NCBI RefSeq assembly: GCF_003605645.1
Contig: NZ_QVMU01000014.1
Coordinates: 47,496-111,495 of the forward strand
DNA length: 64,000 nt
Direction: 5' to 3'
DNA from: Vibrio sinensis
GTDB taxonomy: Bacteria > Pseudomonadota > Gammaproteobacteria > Enterobacterales > Vibrionaceae
In this document: positions 27,759 to 37,298 of the stretch, one piece after another
Layout of the letters: every line of letters starts with the position of its first letter
Numbering within the stretch: position 1 is the stretch's first letter
Notes under the pieces: model-generated
Told to the model about the DNA's origin: nothing
The model's database searches: none
Seen by the model: the letters and a program-made list of their open reading frames with translations, nothing else
Translations under genes and position numbers: made by a program

Positions 27759-28652
27759 CTATTTCCAAAAGAATAGAGATACACCACCAATGGCAACTAG
27801 AGTTCCAATCAAGCTTCTAACCGTGACTCGCTCGCCTCTTAGTGCATAAATGATCAACATGAAAAGTGGACTTGTTGCCATTAGCGTCTGTGCAACTGCG
27901 GGATTGGCATGTTTCAGTGCCATTTGCTGTAACCAAAGGGCAAGAAACGTACCGACAAATATCGCCAATAATAAGCCTAGAAAAGCTCGCTGAGTCAACT
28001 GAGCGAAATGATGTTTGATTTGATTAAAGGGATTACGTTCGACAAAAACAATCACCAACATCACCGCCGCAACGCCCACAATCAGGCGAATAAACGCCCC
28101 GAGTAATGGCGATATATCCCCTGCAACTAAAGCATAATGCGAAATTACGACACCAAATGCCTGACAGGTACTCGCTAGCAGTCCAAACCCAATTCCAGAC
28201 CATGGGGTATCAGAGAGTGAATTTGAATCAGGTTGAACAATAACAAACGTAACGGCCACCGTGGTAAGTAACACACCAAACCAGCTCTGTATTGGTAAAA
28301 CATTGCCCAGCATCATAAGAGCAAGAATCCCTGAAAGCGGCGGCGCAAGAGATTCTAACAACAAGGTTTTATTCGCTCCTATTCTCTTTAACGAAGCGAA
28401 ATATGCACTGTCACCAATGGTAATTCCTATAACACCAGAGATAGCCAAAACGACAAGATGTTGTGTGCTCATGGTGTCAGGAAACGTCACCGTTAATGGC
28501 ATTACTAGAGCCATCATTACGGACGCAATGACCCCTTTTACAATATTAAGTTGGAGCGCAGAAAAATGATGGCTAAATTGTCCATAAATCCAAGTCGCAC
28601 AAGCCCAAGCAACCGCTGCCAATAATGCAGCACTTTCACCTAAATAAATCAA
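27759..28652 (-). CDS. EamA/DMT family permease
   Basis: 297 residues with ten predicted membrane helices in two EamA repeats (about 5-140 and 150-290). It begins MIYLGESAALLAAVAWACAT, and has AFVGTFLALWLQQMALKHANP-type and YALRGERVT features of drug/metabolite exporters. Convergent with the GGDEF gene, 20 bp apart. Substrate unknown; the family exports amino acids, nucleosides and other metabolites across the inner membrane. Confidence 0.85.
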   Translation of the reverse strand: MIYLGESAALLAAVAWACATWIYGQFSHHFSALQLNIVKGVIASVMMALVMPLTVTFPDTMSTQHLVVLAISGVIGITIGDSAYFASLKRIGANKTLLLESLAPPLSGILALMMLGNVLPIQSWFGVLLTTVAVTFVIVQPDSNSLSDTPWSGIGFGLLASTCQAFGVVISHYALVAGDISPLLGAFIRLIVGVAAVMLVIVFVERNPFNQIKHHFAQLTQRAFLGLLLAIFVGTFLALWLQQMALKHANPAVAQTLMATSPLFMLIIYALRGERVTVRSLIGTLVAIGGVSLFFWK

Positions 28653-28794
28653 TTAATTCAAACTCCAACACAAAACATTGTTAAACTTATGATAATTTAA
28701 AGTAACGCATTGCAAGTTTGTGTTAATCACATCGAACCAAAGCTATCACGATAAATGGCATGCGCCCAAAAACTCTAATTAAAAGGATGTAACC

Positions 28795-29181
28795 ATGTTT
28801 TTAGACTACTTCGCTTTAGGGCTGTTAGTTTTCGTCGCCTTAGTCATTTTCTACGGAATTATCGTTATTCACGATATTCCTTATGAAATAGCCAAAGAAC
28901 GAGAACATCCACATCAAGATGCCATTCACTACGCGGGATGGGTAAGTTTATTTACCCTACATGCTCTTTGGCCTTTTCTTTGGATATGGGCAACATTATG
29001 GCGCAAAGAACGTGGATGGGGATTCGCGAAGCTTGAACAGGAAGCACATGATATACACCACAGAGTCGATCAGCTTATCGACCAAGTCTCAGAACTGCAA
29101 CAAGAAGTAGAGCGGTTGAAACAGACTTCTCAACCTGCATCACAAGAGCAAAAACCAGCACAAGATTCTGAGGTGAAATAA
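28795..29181 (+). CDS. DUF3302 inner-membrane protein (YibI-like)
   Basis: 128 residues, start preceded by AAGGATGTAACC. Two membrane helices (about 4-26 and 46-66), the conserved HDIPYEIAKEREHPHQDAIH between them, WPFLWIWATLWRKERGWGF after, then a cytoplasmic coiled coil (VDQLIDQVSELQQEVERL). This matches E. coli YibI, always found upstream of the HlyD-type YibH. Its stop overlaps the next start (TAATG). Molecular function is unknown; an accessory to the adaptor YibH is the usual inference. Confidence 0.85.
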   Translation: MFLDYFALGLLVFVALVIFYGIIVIHDIPYEIAKEREHPHQDAIHYAGWVSLFTLHALWPFLWIWATLWRKERGWGFAKLEQEAHDIHHRVDQLIDQVSELQQEVERLKQTSQPASQEQKPAQDSEVK

Positions 29182-30311
29182 TGGACTTACTACTCATTTT
29201 AACGTACGCCGCACTATGTATAACTATTTTCAAAGTCTTCAATATTCCACTCAATAAATGGACTGTCCCAACAGCTGTTCTTGGCGGCGTTGTTCTTATT
29301 GGTACTCTTATCCTACTAATGAATTACAACCACCCATTTACCCAAGTTGGCAATCAGGTTTTCTCAACCACCCCTATTGTTTCTGGTGTCAGAGGACGAG
29401 TAATTGAAGTTCCAGTAGAAGCTAACACTCCGCTGAGTAAGGACGATGTTCTTTTTCGTATAGACCCTACACCTTATCAAGCTGAAATTGATAAGCTTAA
29501 AGCCCAAATCAAAGCAGCAGATCAAGGGGCGCTCGGGTTAGAAGCAAGTGTCCAAGAAGCACAGGCGGCGGAAGTCAAAGCCATTGCAGAGCGAGATAAA
29601 GCAAAACGCGAGTTTGCTCGTTATCAGAAAGGGTTCAATAAAGGTGCATTTACGGAGCAACAACTGGATACTCGCCGCCAAGCTTATAAAGCAGCAGAGG
29701 CCGCTGTTGATGTCGCAAAAACACGTATTGACCAAGCCGTCATTGCACTAGATTCTGAGATTGGTGGGGAAAATACGACGGTTGCCAGATTATTAGCTGA
29801 GCTACGTAAAGCTGAATTCAATTTAGAGCAAACCGTGGTGCGAGCTCCAACCGATGGCTTTGCCACACAGGTTGCTTTAAGGCCCGGAGTCATGGCAGTG
29901 CCATTACCACTCGCTCCCGTAATGACCTTCGTTCACACTGAAGACCTGCTCTACACTGCAGCTTTTCGTCAAAATTCCTTGCAACGCTTGCAAGAAGGAT
30001 TTCAGGCTGAATTTATGTTCCGCGCACTGCCTGGCAAAGTATTTAAAGGCGAAGTCGTTGAGGTATTACCTGCAATTGGAGAAAGTCAATTTCAAGCCAG
30101 AGGCGCACTATTAGGAACCGATGCTTTAAAAACAAATGGTAGAGTATTCGTTAAGCTGAGAATTACAGATGATCTGACTGACTATCACCTACCTATGGGT
30201 ACAGCGGTCGAAGTTGCAGTTTATTCTGATAGTTTTTCTCATGTTTCTATTATGCGTAAAGTGCTCATTCGGATGAAAAGCTGGCAAAACTATCTATATC
30301 TGGATCACTAA
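29181..30311 (+). CDS. HlyD-family membrane fusion protein (YibH-like)
   Basis: 376 residues. Two N-terminal hydrophobic segments (about 3-20 and 30-50), a lipoyl/barrel-sandwich half (VSGVRGRVIEVPVEANTPL), a long alpha-hairpin (about 95-205, many Ala/Lys/Glu), the second lipoyl half (RAPTDGFATQVALRPGVMAV) and a beta-barrel region. It is an inner-membrane-anchored periplasmic adaptor of the EmrA/AaeA/YibH kind. No transporter or outer-membrane factor is adjacent, so its partner is unknown. Translationally coupled to the DUF3302 gene. Confidence 0.88.
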   Translation: MDLLLILTYAALCITIFKVFNIPLNKWTVPTAVLGGVVLIGTLILLMNYNHPFTQVGNQVFSTTPIVSGVRGRVIEVPVEANTPLSKDDVLFRIDPTPYQAEIDKLKAQIKAADQGALGLEASVQEAQAAEVKAIAERDKAKREFARYQKGFNKGAFTEQQLDTRRQAYKAAEAAVDVAKTRIDQAVIALDSEIGGENTTVARLLAELRKAEFNLEQTVVRAPTDGFATQVALRPGVMAVPLPLAPVMTFVHTEDLLYTAAFRQNSLQRLQEGFQAEFMFRALPGKVFKGEVVEVLPAIGESQFQARGALLGTDALKTNGRVFVKLRITDDLTDYHLPMGTAVEVAVYSDSFSHVSIMRKVLIRMKSWQNYLYLDH

Positions 30312-30364
30312 TCTTTCTACAAACAGATTGGTCAAAGGTGCCTAGCATAAGAAATATCAAACGT

Positions 30365-30390
30365 AAAAAAGGGAGCTTTCGCTCCCTTTA
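30365..30390. terminator. Bidirectional terminator between YibH-like and MFS genes
   Basis: GGGAGC and GCTCCC (30371-30386, TTTC loop) are flanked by AAAAAA on the left and TTTATT on the right, serving the two convergent genes. Confidence 0.85.
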
Positions 30391-31569
30391 TTAACGCCAA
30401 CTCAGCATTCGAACTTCATTACCCTCTTCAGGCTTGGCTGGAATATTCAATGATAACAACAAAGAAATCACGGCCATTCCCGCACCAATATAGAACACGG
30501 CAGCTGGAGAAATTAACCAAATAAAGCCAAATGAAACAGGAATAAAGACGGCTGCAATATGGTTAATGGTGAAAGAAACGCCCGCAGTTGATGCCATATC
30601 CGCTGGATCTGCAATCTTTTGGAAGTACGTTTTAATTGCCAAAGCTAATGCAAAAAACAGATGGTCAATGACATATAAAGCCGCTGCCCATTCGGAAGTA
30701 TCAACTAATGCATAGCCCACAAATACAAATACTAGCCCAGTATATTCAAATAACAGTGCTTTACGTTCACCGACTCGACCAATGAATCGACCAATACGCT
30801 TCGCAAACAAAAAGTTAAACAAGTAGTTAATCAGAAATAATAATGTGATATCAGAAACGGAGTAGCCGAAACGCTCAACCATTAAAAAGCCTGCAAATAC
30901 CGTAAATATTTGACGACGCGCACCACTCATAAAGACTAATGCATAATAGAGCCAGTAACGTTTTCTCAGAACTAGTTTTTTATTTTGTGGTACATCGCTC
31001 TTAAATTCAGGAAAAACTACAGCCATCCATAAAACTAGCAAAAAACCAACGCCACCAAACAACAAGTAGACCCATTCATATTCGAGTTCGAATACTTCTA
31101 AACTAACCCAGAGCGCACCATACGTAACCAATGAAGACATTGCGCCAACAGAGATGAACTTGCCCAACACTTCCGGCGCTTCTTCTTTTGATAACCATTG
31201 TAGAGATAAAGACTGCTTCAATGTTTCAAAATAATGAAAACCAGTCGACATCAAAAGCGTGGTCAACAATAAGCCAATCAGTGATGGGAACATTCCAGTA
31301 ATAGCCGAACCTAGAGTCAGCATTGCCAGCGAAAGCAGCATAAAGCGTTGCTCTCGAATAAACAGCAACAAAAAAACAACTGTGAATGCTAAAAAGCCCG
31401 GTATTTCACGGACACTTTGCAGCAAGCCTATATCAGCTCCATCAAAGTTCGCTCGTTCAATAACAAAATTGTTAAGCAAAGCCATCCAACTGGAAAAAGC
31501 AATTGGCACAACAATGGAAATAATCATTAAAAAGTTTTGTGGCGTTTTCCAGCCAGAAGAGACACGCAT
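30391..31569 (-). CDS. Major facilitator superfamily transporter
   Basis: 392 residues from the ATG at 31569, which has AGGA at nine bases; a TTG six codons upstream is less likely. About 12 membrane helices in two halves, with a central cytoplasmic loop around residues 195-215 (PEFKSDVPQNKKLVLRKRYW) and basic residues at the helix 2-3 and 8-9 loops (RFIGRVGERKALLFE). Substrate not identifiable. No regulator or enzyme beside it indicates a role; the neighbouring gene on the same strand is a small acetyltransferase-like protein. Confidence 0.85.
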   Translation of the reverse strand: MRVSSGWKTPQNFLMIISIVVPIAFSSWMALLNNFVIERANFDGADIGLLQSVREIPGFLAFTVVFLLLFIREQRFMLLSLAMLTLGSAITGMFPSLIGLLLTTLLMSTGFHYFETLKQSLSLQWLSKEEAPEVLGKFISVGAMSSLVTYGALWVSLEVFELEYEWVYLLFGGVGFLLVLWMAVVFPEFKSDVPQNKKLVLRKRYWLYYALVFMSGARRQIFTVFAGFLMVERFGYSVSDITLLFLINYLFNFLFAKRIGRFIGRVGERKALLFEYTGLVFVFVGYALVDTSEWAAALYVIDHLFFALALAIKTYFQKIADPADMASTAGVSFTINHIAAVFIPVSFGFIWLISPAAVFYIGAGMAVISLLLSLNIPAKPEEGNEVRMLSWR

Positions 31570-31707
31570 GATTGCAATCCTAGACAACAGAGTGCGCTAC
31601 CTTAGCCGCCACCTAAGTGAAACTCAATCTTATTTACACTATATACTCAAGCAAGCTCTACTGAAGATGGCATAAAATAAGAACCTCTGTATTTTACAGT
31701 TCCATGA

Positions 31708-31998
31708 TTAAAGCTCATCGACTAATAAATGCTGCCACTGAGAGTGTCGATCTAAATAATATGAGACGTAACTGCAACGAGAGTCAATCTTGCCTTGGCG
31801 TGATTCAATTACAGACAGCACACTCTCCATCATTACCGAGCCATACCCTTTTCCTTGAAGCCGTTCTGGGACTTTCGTCGATTCAATGACATAACAGTTG
31901 GGCGCAATAAATGTGTACTTTACGACGGCAAACTCATTTTGTTCAAGATGTATACGAAATTGTTGTTTCTCTTCATCACAAATCACCAAATGACTCAT
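31708..31998 (-). CDS. Small GNAT-like N-acetyltransferase (YjdJ type)
   Basis: 96 residues from the ATG at 31998, which has GGAGAGAAG immediately before it; the frame upstream to 32058 has no such site. CoA-binding loop VPERLQGKGYGSVMMESVLS (about 43-62), with (Q/R)GxGxG/A as QGKGYG, is the GNAT motif A. It is much shorter than usual GNATs (about 150) and corresponds to the compact YjdJ/Gtn-type of about 90-100 residues. Substrate unknown. The C-terminal YYLDRHSQWQHLL fits that subfamily. Confidence 0.75.
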   Translation of the reverse strand: MSHLVICDEEKQQFRIHLEQNEFAVVKYTFIAPNCYVIESTKVPERLQGKGYGSVMMESVLSVIESRQGKIDSRCSYVSYYLDRHSQWQHLLVDEL

Positions 31999-32151
31999 CT
32001 TCTCTCCTAAACTGTTACCCAGCTCAATATTATTAATTGAAATGCTATTTGAACTCACTGCATTGCCTACTTAAAATAATGAGACTTTCTATCGCAATAT
32101 CCAAGTTACATGGATCTATGGAAAGATAATACAGAGTTCTCAAGGAAACCA

Positions 32152-32901
32152 ATGCAACCTATAAATCAGCAGGTCAAATCATCCAAAGATGCTACGACGC
32201 GCTCTAATAATAGTGACAAGAACACGATTACCATCAATAGCCAAGAAACTCTGGGTTTAATAGAGCATGGAAGCGAGTTGATCATTGGGATTACAACCCC
32301 AGTTGGTACAACATTTCGCACCAAAACCGCATTTATAGGCACTCATTCTCACAAAGTTATTTTGGCTGAACTACCCAATATTTCTGATGAAGATTTAAAG
32401 TTCTTTTTTCAAGAGGGATTTTGGACTGTTGTCAGAGCCATTTCGCCTCGTGGACAAGGAGGAATGATCCAGTTCCGTAGTCAAATCTCACATGTGGTGA
32501 GAGCACCATTTCCAATGATGGCGTTGAGTATTCCCTCTACCATGCAACTCACACCATTGCGAACTGAACCTCGATATGATGTTAATCTTCCCGCAAAGGC
32601 ACATTCCACAAATCATCGTATCGATTGTGATTTAAGAGATCTCTCTCGTGGTGGCTGTCAATTTGTAACCTCTGCACTATCTCGCCCCTTTGATATCGGG
32701 GAATCAGTTGAATTGCACATAGTGACTCGATCTAGTAAAAACCCAGTGTTTGACCCGTTATTTGGCTCTGTCTGCAATATAAAGCCCTCTCCGCACAACA
32801 TTCGCTATGGTATAAAATTAGATATACGTGGAAAAAACAACGCCAAAAAGCTGCTCTCACAGCTCAAGTTTGATGGTTCTAAGCTCACCTTACGTTCGTA
32901 G
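32152..32901 (+). CDS. plzD: PilZ-domain cyclic-di-GMP receptor, PlzD (VCA0042-like)
   Basis: 249 residues from the ATG at 32152, which has AAGGAAACC before it; an upstream in-frame ATG (32110) lacks a ribosome-binding site. The N-terminal half is a YcgR-N/PilZN-like barrel, the C-terminal half a PilZ domain. Both c-di-GMP contact motifs are intact: RTEPR (RxxxR, residues 137-141) and DLSRGG (DxSxxG, 163-168). V. cholerae VCA0042/PlzD has the same two-barrel layout and nearly the same length and is structurally characterised. It binds c-di-GMP in the cytosol and changes conformation; the effector partner is not evident here. Confidence 0.88.
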   Translation: MQPINQQVKSSKDATTRSNNSDKNTITINSQETLGLIEHGSELIIGITTPVGTTFRTKTAFIGTHSHKVILAELPNISDEDLKFFFQEGFWTVVRAISPRGQGGMIQFRSQISHVVRAPFPMMALSIPSTMQLTPLRTEPRYDVNLPAKAHSTNHRIDCDLRDLSRGGCQFVTSALSRPFDIGESVELHIVTRSSKNPVFDPLFGSVCNIKPSPHNIRYGIKLDIRGKNNAKKLLSQLKFDGSKLTLRS

Positions 32902-33035
32902 CTCTTACCGTTGAATCACATCGATTAGCATCCAGATAAATTCTTACATTTGAAGTAATGAAATGCGGTGTTTTCATACTTTTTTGACATTAAAATCGTT
33001 ATACTCGCCGCACCTAAGTTAACGAACTTAACAGA

Positions 33036-33956
33036 ATGAACTACTTATCTACTTTCTTTAAAGGCATCGCGATGGGTGCCGCTGACGTGGTGCCGGGTGT
33101 TTCCGGCGGAACGATTGCTTTTATTACTGGAATCTACGATACCCTTCTTGAGAGCATTCGCCGTATCAACCCGAGTATTTTCGGCATTTTGAAACGCGAT
33201 GGATTCAAAGCCGCTTTCAACCATATAAATGGCTTCTTCCTGCTGTCTTTATTTGGCGGCGTATTTACCAGTATTGCAACTTTAGCAAAGCTAATTTCAT
33301 GGCTCTTGGTCGCTCACCCTATTCCACTTTGGTCTTTCTTCTTTGGCCTAATTTTGGTTTCTGTTTTCCACATGCTAAAACAGATTGAGACAAAAAGTTG
33401 GGATCGCTTAGTCTCCTTACTTCTTGGTGTTGCCTTTGCCTATAGCATTACGGTATTAAAGCCATTGCACGTTGAACCAACGAGTATTAATGTACTTCTT
33501 TCTGGTGCTGTCGCTATTTGTGCCATGATCCTACCTGGCATCTCAGGTAGTTTTATCCTTTTACTCATTGGGATGTATACACCTGTACTGGCTGCGGTAA
33601 AGTCATTCGATATTGGAATCTTAGCGTTATTCTTAACTGGCTGTGTTGCAGGGATTTTAAGTTTCTCACACGTTCTCTCTTGGCTGCTCAAACGTTTTCG
33701 AGATATCACCCTCGTCTTCCTGACAGGATTAATGATTGGCACGTTACCAAAAATTTGGCCTTGGAAAGAAACCCTCACTTGGAGAACCAATTCAAGTGGT
33801 GAACAAGTTCCACTATTACAACAAAATTTATCGCCATTTGACTTTGAACACATCATGTCACAACCGGCTCAACTCGGTTTGGCTATAGTGATGATGATGG
33901 CGGCAATTGCACTGGTTCTTGGCTTAGAAAAATTTGCAGAAAAGCGTGACATCTAG
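33036..33956 (+). CDS. popT: DUF368 undecaprenyl-phosphate translocase (PopT family)
   Basis: 306 residues with about eight to ten membrane helices. Diagnostic DUF368 features: FKGIAMGAADVVPGVSGGTI at the N-terminus and the repeat ILPGISGSFILLLIGMY in the second half, an inverted pair of PG(V/I)SG motifs. Members, including V. cholerae VCA0040, have been shown to return undecaprenyl phosphate from the periplasmic to the cytoplasmic face of the inner membrane. It thus recycles the carrier used for peptidoglycan and for the exopolysaccharide made by the locus at 2.2-14.2 kb. It stands alone, 134 bp after plzD. Confidence 0.88.
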   Translation: MNYLSTFFKGIAMGAADVVPGVSGGTIAFITGIYDTLLESIRRINPSIFGILKRDGFKAAFNHINGFFLLSLFGGVFTSIATLAKLISWLLVAHPIPLWSFFFGLILVSVFHMLKQIETKSWDRLVSLLLGVAFAYSITVLKPLHVEPTSINVLLSGAVAICAMILPGISGSFILLLIGMYTPVLAAVKSFDIGILALFLTGCVAGILSFSHVLSWLLKRFRDITLVFLTGLMIGTLPKIWPWKETLTWRTNSSGEQVPLLQQNLSPFDFEHIMSQPAQLGLAIVMMMAAIALVLGLEKFAEKRDI

Positions 33957-33980
33957 TCTTTCGATATTCTGATACAAATA

Positions 33981-34010
33981 AAAAAGGTAGAACTTTGTTC
34001 TACCTTTTTT
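33981..34010. terminator. Bidirectional terminator between popT and the CtlX-like gene
   Basis: GGTAGAAC (33986-33993) and GTTCTACC (33997-34004), 8-bp stem with TTT loop, flanked by A5 and T6. It serves both convergent genes. Confidence 0.9.
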
Positions 34011-34056
34011 ATTACGTACTATTCAAACATCCAATTCACTCGTTATTACGATGATC

Positions 34057-35034
34057 CTAAAGACGCCCGCGGCGACTTTGCAAAAACACTTCTGCCAACA
34101 TACAACGGACACTGCCTCCGCCAATCGTTTCGATCGTTTCAACGTCAAATGGCAATAACTTTCCATGACCCGCCAATTGGGTGCGCTGCGCTTCTGAAAA
34201 TGCATCATACGCCGTTTGAGACATCGCAATGACCCTATCGCCATTGATAGTTGCAAGTTGTAAAATATTGCCACAGAATTTATTCATTTGATCAAGCGAA
34301 ATAGAGATAACTTGTCGCCCTTGAGCTAATGACTTAATAACAAATCGACGTTCAAATTCTGGAATAACTTCATCACAAATCACGCAAAAGTTCTCTCCTA
34401 TCGCCATCATTACATTGGTGTGATAAATCGGTTTTCCAGATGGTAGTGCGGTCTGAAAAGAGATGACTCGATACTCGCCAATACGATGAGCGTAGTCTTC
34501 CAATACTTCTCGATCACAACGTTTAGACAGTGCGGCATAAATAGTGCGATTAATATGATCTATCACCATCACACCAGTACTTTCTAAATAAGCATGTTTG
34601 GAAAGATAAGCTGTCATATCTTCCTGAAACTCAACATGTCGCCCAGCATTTTCCAATGTTGCAATCAACGCATCAGTACGAACTTCATGTTGGCGATTTT
34701 CACATGCCATTGGAAAAATAACCAATCCACCATCTCGAGTGGTGCTAAACCAATTATTAGGGAAAACAGCATCTGGCGTCTCGATATTTCCAAGTGGATA
34801 GTCAAGCTCAATCACTTGTATTCCCTGCTTACGAAGACCTTTTACCATATTCGAATACTCATCCATCACCAATTGACGAACGTCATCTACCGAATAGCTA
34901 TGTGTACTTTGAAATTCATTATCTAATGCAGTTTGTGGATTAAAGCGAAATTCTTTCGGTGGAACCATCACTACACAGTTTGCCACTTGCTTGGTCTTTT
35001 CTGTTTGCAGCCACGCGGCCTGATTCTTCAGCAT
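34057..35034 (-). CDS. ctlX: CtlX-like amidinohydrolase (arginine deiminase-related)
   Basis: 325 residues of the guanidino-group-modifying pentein fold. Landmarks: NIETPDAVFPNNWFSTTRDG (substrate-binding Asp), GKPIYHTNVMMAIG (catalytic His) and GGGSVRCMLAEVFL with the nucleophilic Cys at 311, all close to the ends expected for the arginine deiminase/dimethylargininase superfamily. This type (amidinotransferase, CtlX) is annotated as a citrulline-utilisation hydrolase. It is convergent with popT and has no arc or arg gene beside it. It lies a few kilobases from the proline catabolic genes, which could fit ornithine/proline flow, but that is weak inference. Confidence 0.82.
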   Translation of the reverse strand: MLKNQAAWLQTEKTKQVANCVVMVPPKEFRFNPQTALDNEFQSTHSYSVDDVRQLVMDEYSNMVKGLRKQGIQVIELDYPLGNIETPDAVFPNNWFSTTRDGGLVIFPMACENRQHEVRTDALIATLENAGRHVEFQEDMTAYLSKHAYLESTGVMVIDHINRTIYAALSKRCDREVLEDYAHRIGEYRVISFQTALPSGKPIYHTNVMMAIGENFCVICDEVIPEFERRFVIKSLAQGRQVISISLDQMNKFCGNILQLATINGDRVIAMSQTAYDAFSEAQRTQLAGHGKLLPFDVETIETIGGGSVRCMLAEVFLQSRRGRL

Positions 35035-35321
35035 CGAAATATACCTGACTATCTATATCCATATTTCAGCCATTGTAATCAGGATTTAATATATACATTT
35101 ACTGAAATGATATTGAGTGAGGTTAAATTTCAACAATATTTACTGCAATTAACATAAACAACAGCAAATAACCCTGCCAAACCCCATAGCGCCATGAACA
35201 ATCACAATAACTCCTCTGCAGTTACATTTACAAAGCGAAAAAGGTAACATTAATGGCCTGCCTAAATACTAGACTAGCACTTATTCTTCAAACACTTACC
35301 GCAATCGTTCTAGGAAAAACT

Positions 35322-37178
35322 ATGTTTAAACGATTTGAGGGGTTCACTCAGCCCTTTCCTGATAAAGATCCCGAACAGCCGCCTCAAGGCATATTGGCTT
35401 TTTGTCGCTACTATACTCGTGGTTTTGAAGTTCCACTGATCATCATGTCTATCATGTCGACAATCGTCGCTATAGTTGAGGTTTCGCTATTTGGTGCGAT
35501 GGGAAACCTTGTTGATTGGCTTTCAACTAGCAATCCAGAAACATTTTGGCAAGACAATCAAAATGAATTGCTATTTTATGGTGGTTTATTGTTGGTTGTG
35601 ATGCCGATTATGGTCGTAGCCTACTCTTTGCTTATTCATCAAACTCTTTTAGGTAACTACCCAATGTCGATTCGTTGGTTAGCCCACCGATACCTCCTAA
35701 AGCAAAGTGTCAATTTCTATCAAGATGATTTTGCAGGTCGCGTTGCGACCAAAGTAATGCAAACATCTTTAGCTGTTCGTGAAACGGTAATGAAATCGAT
35801 GGATGTTTTCGTCTATGTCTCGGTCTATTTCACTTCAATTATCGTGTTACTAGCACAAGCTGATTGGCGACTAGTTATCCCAATGTTGATCTGGCTATTC
35901 ATTTATATCTGTATACAAATCTATTTTGTGCCAAAGCTCAAACAAGTCGCTTCTGAGCAAGCTGACTCACGATCACTGATGACAGGCCGTATTGTTGATA
36001 GTTACACTAATATCGCAACCGTTAAGCTTTTCTCGCATAGCCGTCGTGAAACCGAATACGCAGAAGAGGGAATGAGTGGATTTTTAGACACTGTTTATCG
36101 TCAAATGCGTTTAGTGACCGGCTTTGATGTTGCAGTTGAAATTACTAACTATGTATTGGTTTTTTCAATCAGTGCGCTCTCAATCTACTTGTGGATGGAT
36201 GATTTAATCAGCGTCGGAGCCATCGCGATTGCAATCAGTTTAGCTTTGCGCATCAACGGCATGTCAATGTGGATTATGTGGGAAGTGGGCGCATTGTTTG
36301 AAAACATGGGCACAGTCGTTGATGGAATGAAAACTCTATCTAAACCTATCGACATTCAAGACAAAGCCGATGCAAAACCACTTGAAGTCACTCAAGGCAG
36401 AATCCAGTTTGACAATGTCAGCTTCCACTACGGAGATAAAACCAAAGGCGTGATCAGCAAGTTGAATTTAGATATTAAGCCGGGAGAAAAAGTCGGCCTA
36501 GTGGGCCGTTCAGGTGCTGGTAAATCAACCCTGGTGAATTTGCTTCTACGTTTCCATGACGTCGAAGAAGGGGCTATAAAGATTGATGGCCAAGTCATTT
36601 CTGATGTTACCCAAGATTCTTTACGCAGCATGATCGGTATGGTGACGCAAGATACATCATTGCTGCATCGCTCCATTAAAGACAACATTCTTTATGGTAA
36701 ACCGGATGCCAGCGAAGAAGAGATGCTCATCGCGACAAAACAAGCTCACGCTCATGAATTTATCGAAATGCTTAGCGATCCCTTTGGTAACGTCGGTTAC
36801 GATGCACAAGTTGGTGAACGTGGGGTAAAACTTTCTGGCGGTCAACGACAACGCGTTGCTATCTCTCGTGTACTTCTTAAAAATGCGCCACTGTTAGTTC
36901 TCGATGAAGCAACCTCAGCTCTCGATTCTGAAGTTGAGGCTGCAATTCAAGAGAGCTTAAACGAATTGATGCAAGGTAAAACCGTTATTGCCATTGCCCA
37001 TCGTCTATCCACCATTGCAGCGATGGACCGATTAATTGTTCTTGATAAAGGCGATATCGTTGAGCAAGGCACTCATAAAGAACTACTAACAAATAATGGT
37101 ATTTATGCGCAGCTCTGGGCTCATCAAACCGGTGGTTTTCTTGGCGGTGAAGATGATAACCAAGAATCTGAAGTCTAA
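35322..37178 (+). CDS. ABC transporter, fused permease and ATPase (exporter type)
   Basis: 618 residues from the ATG at 35322 (TAGGAAAAACT before it); a longer frame begins at 35253. A six-helix transmembrane domain (about residues 30-320) is followed by an ATPase: Walker A VGRSGAGKSTLVNLLLRF, Q-loop GMVTQDTSLL, signature LSGGQRQRVA, Walker B LLVLDEATSALD, H-loop IAHRLSTI. Half-size exporter (MsbA/LipA-like layout), acting as a homodimer in the inner membrane. There is no adaptor or second half-transporter beside it, so substrate is unknown. Confidence 0.88.
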   Translation: MFKRFEGFTQPFPDKDPEQPPQGILAFCRYYTRGFEVPLIIMSIMSTIVAIVEVSLFGAMGNLVDWLSTSNPETFWQDNQNELLFYGGLLLVVMPIMVVAYSLLIHQTLLGNYPMSIRWLAHRYLLKQSVNFYQDDFAGRVATKVMQTSLAVRETVMKSMDVFVYVSVYFTSIIVLLAQADWRLVIPMLIWLFIYICIQIYFVPKLKQVASEQADSRSLMTGRIVDSYTNIATVKLFSHSRRETEYAEEGMSGFLDTVYRQMRLVTGFDVAVEITNYVLVFSISALSIYLWMDDLISVGAIAIAISLALRINGMSMWIMWEVGALFENMGTVVDGMKTLSKPIDIQDKADAKPLEVTQGRIQFDNVSFHYGDKTKGVISKLNLDIKPGEKVGLVGRSGAGKSTLVNLLLRFHDVEEGAIKIDGQVISDVTQDSLRSMIGMVTQDTSLLHRSIKDNILYGKPDASEEEMLIATKQAHAHEFIEMLSDPFGNVGYDAQVGERGVKLSGGQRQRVAISRVLLKNAPLLVLDEATSALDSEVEAAIQESLNELMQGKTVIAIAHRLSTIAAMDRLIVLDKGDIVEQGTHKELLTNNGIYAQLWAHQTGGFLGGEDDNQESEV

Positions 37179-37226
37179 AATGAAAGCCTACTAAGCTTAA
37201 TTATTACAAGCTGACTAGTATAAATA

Positions 37227-37258
37227 AAAGTGGCGCTCTATGAGCGTCACTTTTATTT
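37227..37258. terminator. Bidirectional terminator between the ABC exporter and the AraC-type regulator
   Basis: AAAAGTGGCGCTC and GAGCGTCACTTTT (one G-T wobble) around a 4-nt loop, followed by ATTTG. It serves the plus-strand ABC gene and possibly the minus-strand regulator. Confidence 0.8.
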
Positions 37259-37298
37259 GAATAGCGATAATAAAGAGTTCAGAAGATAGGTGGACTAT

